From JBEKYH01 sp049511115 (GTDB lineage: Bacteria > Planctomycetota > Phycisphaerae > Tepidisphaerales > Tepidisphaeraceae), in contig JBEKYH010000386.1 in the NCBI GenBank assembly GCA_049511115.1, forward strand, positions 1-5,122: a stretch of 5,122 bases of DNA, in the 5' to 3' direction. Below the pieces are notes generated by a model, which was given only the letters and a program-made list of their open reading frames with translations, was not told where the DNA came from and did no database searches. The position numbers and the translations under genes were made by a program. Within the stretch, counting starts at the first letter, position 1, and each line of letters opens with the position of its first letter. Positions 3,668-5,122 of the stretch are shown here, piece by piece.

Positions 3668-5122
3668 ATGTCGATCGTCGCCTTCGCGCTGAAGCGCCCG
3701 TACACCATTGCCGCCGTGCTTGCGCTGGTCTGCCTGCTCGGCGTTGGCGCGGCGCTGCGAATGCCGGTCGATATCTTCCCCGAAATCGACATTCCCGTAG
3801 TCAGCGTTGTGTGGACCTACAACGGGATGAGCCCCGAGGATATCCAAAACCGCATCGTCGTCCTGCACGAGCGGCAGCTTGCCTCGCTGGTGGACAACAT
3901 CCAGCGCATCGAATCCAACAGTTACCAGGGCGTCGGCGTCATCAAGGTCTACCTCAACGAAGGAGCCGATGTCACTCGCGCCGTCGCGCAACTGTCCAGC
4001 AGCGCCCTGGTCGTTCTGAAATACATGCCGCGCAACATCACGCCTCCCCTGGTGCTGCGCTACGGGGCGACCGATGTTCCCATTATTCAGCTCAGCGTCT
4101 CCAGCAATTCCCTCTCCGACACCAAGCTCAATGACTTAGGCCAGAACATCATTCGCCCCGATTTGGCCGTCGTGAAAGGCGCTTCCATCCCGTACCCCTA
4201 CGGCGGCAAGCCGCGCGTGATTATGGTGGACTTGGACAAGAACGCCCTGCAATCGCACGGCCTATCCGCCACCGACATCAGCGACGTGCTGACCCGCCAG
4301 AACGTCATCATGCCGTCGGGCGACGTGAAGTTGGGGAACAAAGACTACACCGTCTCCATGAACAACAGCCCCGACCTGATTGACACCATCAACAATTTCC
4401 CCGTCACCGACGCCAACGGGAAAATGGTTTTCATGCGCGACCTCGCGCACGTCCACGACGGCTACCAGATTCAAACCAATTCGGTCTCGGAAAACGGTCG
4501 GCCCGGCGGCTTGATGATGGTGCGCAAAACCGGCGGCAGTTCGACGCTGGCCGTCGTCAACGGCATCAAGGATATCCTGCCGGAGCTTCGCCTTCTCATG
4601 CCGGCCGGCGTGGACATCAAGCCGATCTTCGACCAATCCATTTTCGTGAAGGCATCGCTGAACAGCGTGCTCATGGGCGGGGCAATGGCGGCGGGACTGA
4701 CCGCCCTGATGATCCTCCTCTTCCTGGGCAACTGGCGATTGACGCTGATTATCCTGGCCTCCATCCCACTGTCGATCGTCACCGCACTTCTGGCGATGTA
4801 CTGCATGGGTCAGACACTCAACACCATGACCTTGGGCGGCTTCGCGCTGGCGGTGGGCATCCTCGTCGATAACTCCACCGTGGTCATCGAAAACGTCGAG
4901 CGGCATCTCAAGGAACTGAGGAAGGATCTGATAAAGGGAATCCTCGACGGGGCCGCCGAAATTGGCGTGCCGACCCTTCTTTCCACTCTCGCTATCTGCA
5001 TCGTCTTCGTGCCGATCTTTCTGCTGCAAGGGACGGCCAAATACCTCTTTTCGCCGCTGGCCATGTCAGTGTGCATTTCGCTGCTGGCCAGCCTCGTGCT
5101 TTCATTCACGCTCGTTCCCGTC
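3668..5122 (+). CDS. RND-superfamily efflux transporter permease, N-terminal part (runs off the right edge)
   Basis: An uninterrupted 485-codon frame reaches the window edge, a little under half of the roughly 1,000-1,070 residues usual for AcrB-type permeases. These inner-membrane trimers export substrates through a periplasmic adaptor and an outer-membrane channel, driven by proton flux. Seen in order: helix TM1 (about 9-30); RMPVDIFPEIDIPVVSV (31-47), the typical entry into the periplasmic porter domain; YNGMSPEDIQNRI (51-63); porter subdomains to about 330, with YGGKPRVIMVDLD (178-190); TM2 (333-353), TM3 (357-378), TM4 (386-408), TM5 (435-455), and the window end inside TM6. TM4 carries the proton-relay motif as GILVDNSTVVIENVERHL: D401 is kept, but the second acidic residue is N402. 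The sequence resembles the subfamily often annotated simply as efflux RND transporter permease subunit, not a well-studied named pump. The substrate is unknown. It appears to be the first gene of its unit; adaptor and TolC-like genes would be expected further right. Confidence 0.93.
   Translation, partial: MSIVAFALKRPYTIAAVLALVCLLGVGAALRMPVDIFPEIDIPVVSVVWTYNGMSPEDIQNRIVVLHERQLASLVDNIQRIESNSYQGVGVIKVYLNEGADVTRAVAQLSSSALVVLKYMPRNITPPLVLRYGATDVPIIQLSVSSNSLSDTKLNDLGQNIIRPDLAVVKGASIPYPYGGKPRVIMVDLDKNALQSHGLSATDISDVLTRQNVIMPSGDVKLGNKDYTVSMNNSPDLIDTINNFPVTDANGKMVFMRDLAHVHDGYQIQTNSVSENGRPGGLMMVRKTGGSSTLAVVNGIKDILPELRLLMPAGVDIKPIFDQSIFVKASLNSVLMGGAMAAGLTALMILLFLGNWRLTLIILASIPLSIVTALLAMYCMGQTLNTMTLGGFALAVGILVDNSTVVIENVERHLKELRKDLIKGILDGAAEIGVPTLLSTLAICIVFVPIFLLQGTAKYLFSPLAMSVCISLLASLVLSFTLVPV

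Noticed and set aside
3451..4134. 227-codon rightward frame crossing the RND start
   Set aside because: It starts with TTG and runs out of frame with the RND permease. The product is Arg-rich without domains and is explained by the real gene's codon bias.
4262..5029. 255-codon leftward frame antisense to the RND gene, rich in His, Asp, Glu and Gln
   Set aside because: The opposite strand encodes an unmistakable RND permease. This composition is what the complement of GC-rich membrane-protein codons produces, and there is no ribosome binding site or domain.

Overview
The window looks like chromosomal DNA of a diderm (outer-membrane) bacterium with moderately GC-rich genes. The best guess is a member of the Planctomycetota, possibly Phycisphaerae. 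This rests on the style of the OprO/OprP-like porin (signal peptide, heptad coiled coil, then barrel) and on the kind of RND permease, both recalled from family knowledge rather than searched. No rRNA, tRNA, CRISPR array, insertion sequence, transposase or phage gene was found.

Layout from left to right. (1) Positions 1-1026 are read leftward. They hold a GNAT-fold N-acetyltransferase (1026 to 472), a small lipoprotein (324 to 118), and the first 11 codons of another gene that leaves the window (35 to 1). (2) Positions 1027-1388 are a gene-free divergent spacer with short hairpins near its right end. (3) Positions 1389-1703 encode, rightward, a 104-residue protein of unknown function with one C-terminal membrane segment. 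(4) A strong stem-loop at 1698-1730 separates this gene from the convergent porin gene. Its U-tract faces the porin direction and is encoded by the last codons of the small gene. (5) Positions 3230 to 1764 encode, leftward, a 488-residue phosphate-selective-porin-type outer-membrane protein. (6) Positions 3231-3667 are a divergent regulatory spacer with an AT-rich core, roughly 27% GC over 3301-3450. It carries a good sigma70-type promoter for the porin and a long leader for the gene on the right. (7) From 3668 to the right edge runs, rightward, the N-terminal 485 residues of an RND-superfamily efflux permease. It has no stop codon in the window, and it is the largest gene here in full-length terms.

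The unifying theme is the cell envelope: an outer-membrane porin, an inner-membrane efflux pump, a lipoprotein and a small membrane protein. Nothing shows that they form one system. The porin and the RND gene share only a divergent control region. The periplasmic adaptor and outer-membrane channel that RND pumps need are not in the window; they would be expected downstream of 5122.

I found no convincing new multi-gene system. The points most worth a second look are the Asp-to-Asn change at the second acidic position of the RND proton-relay motif, the loss of the usual Arg/Gly signature in the acetyl-CoA loop of the acetyltransferase, a terminator embedded in the coding end of a convergent gene, and an identical TGTGCC-ATG start context in three of the six genes.
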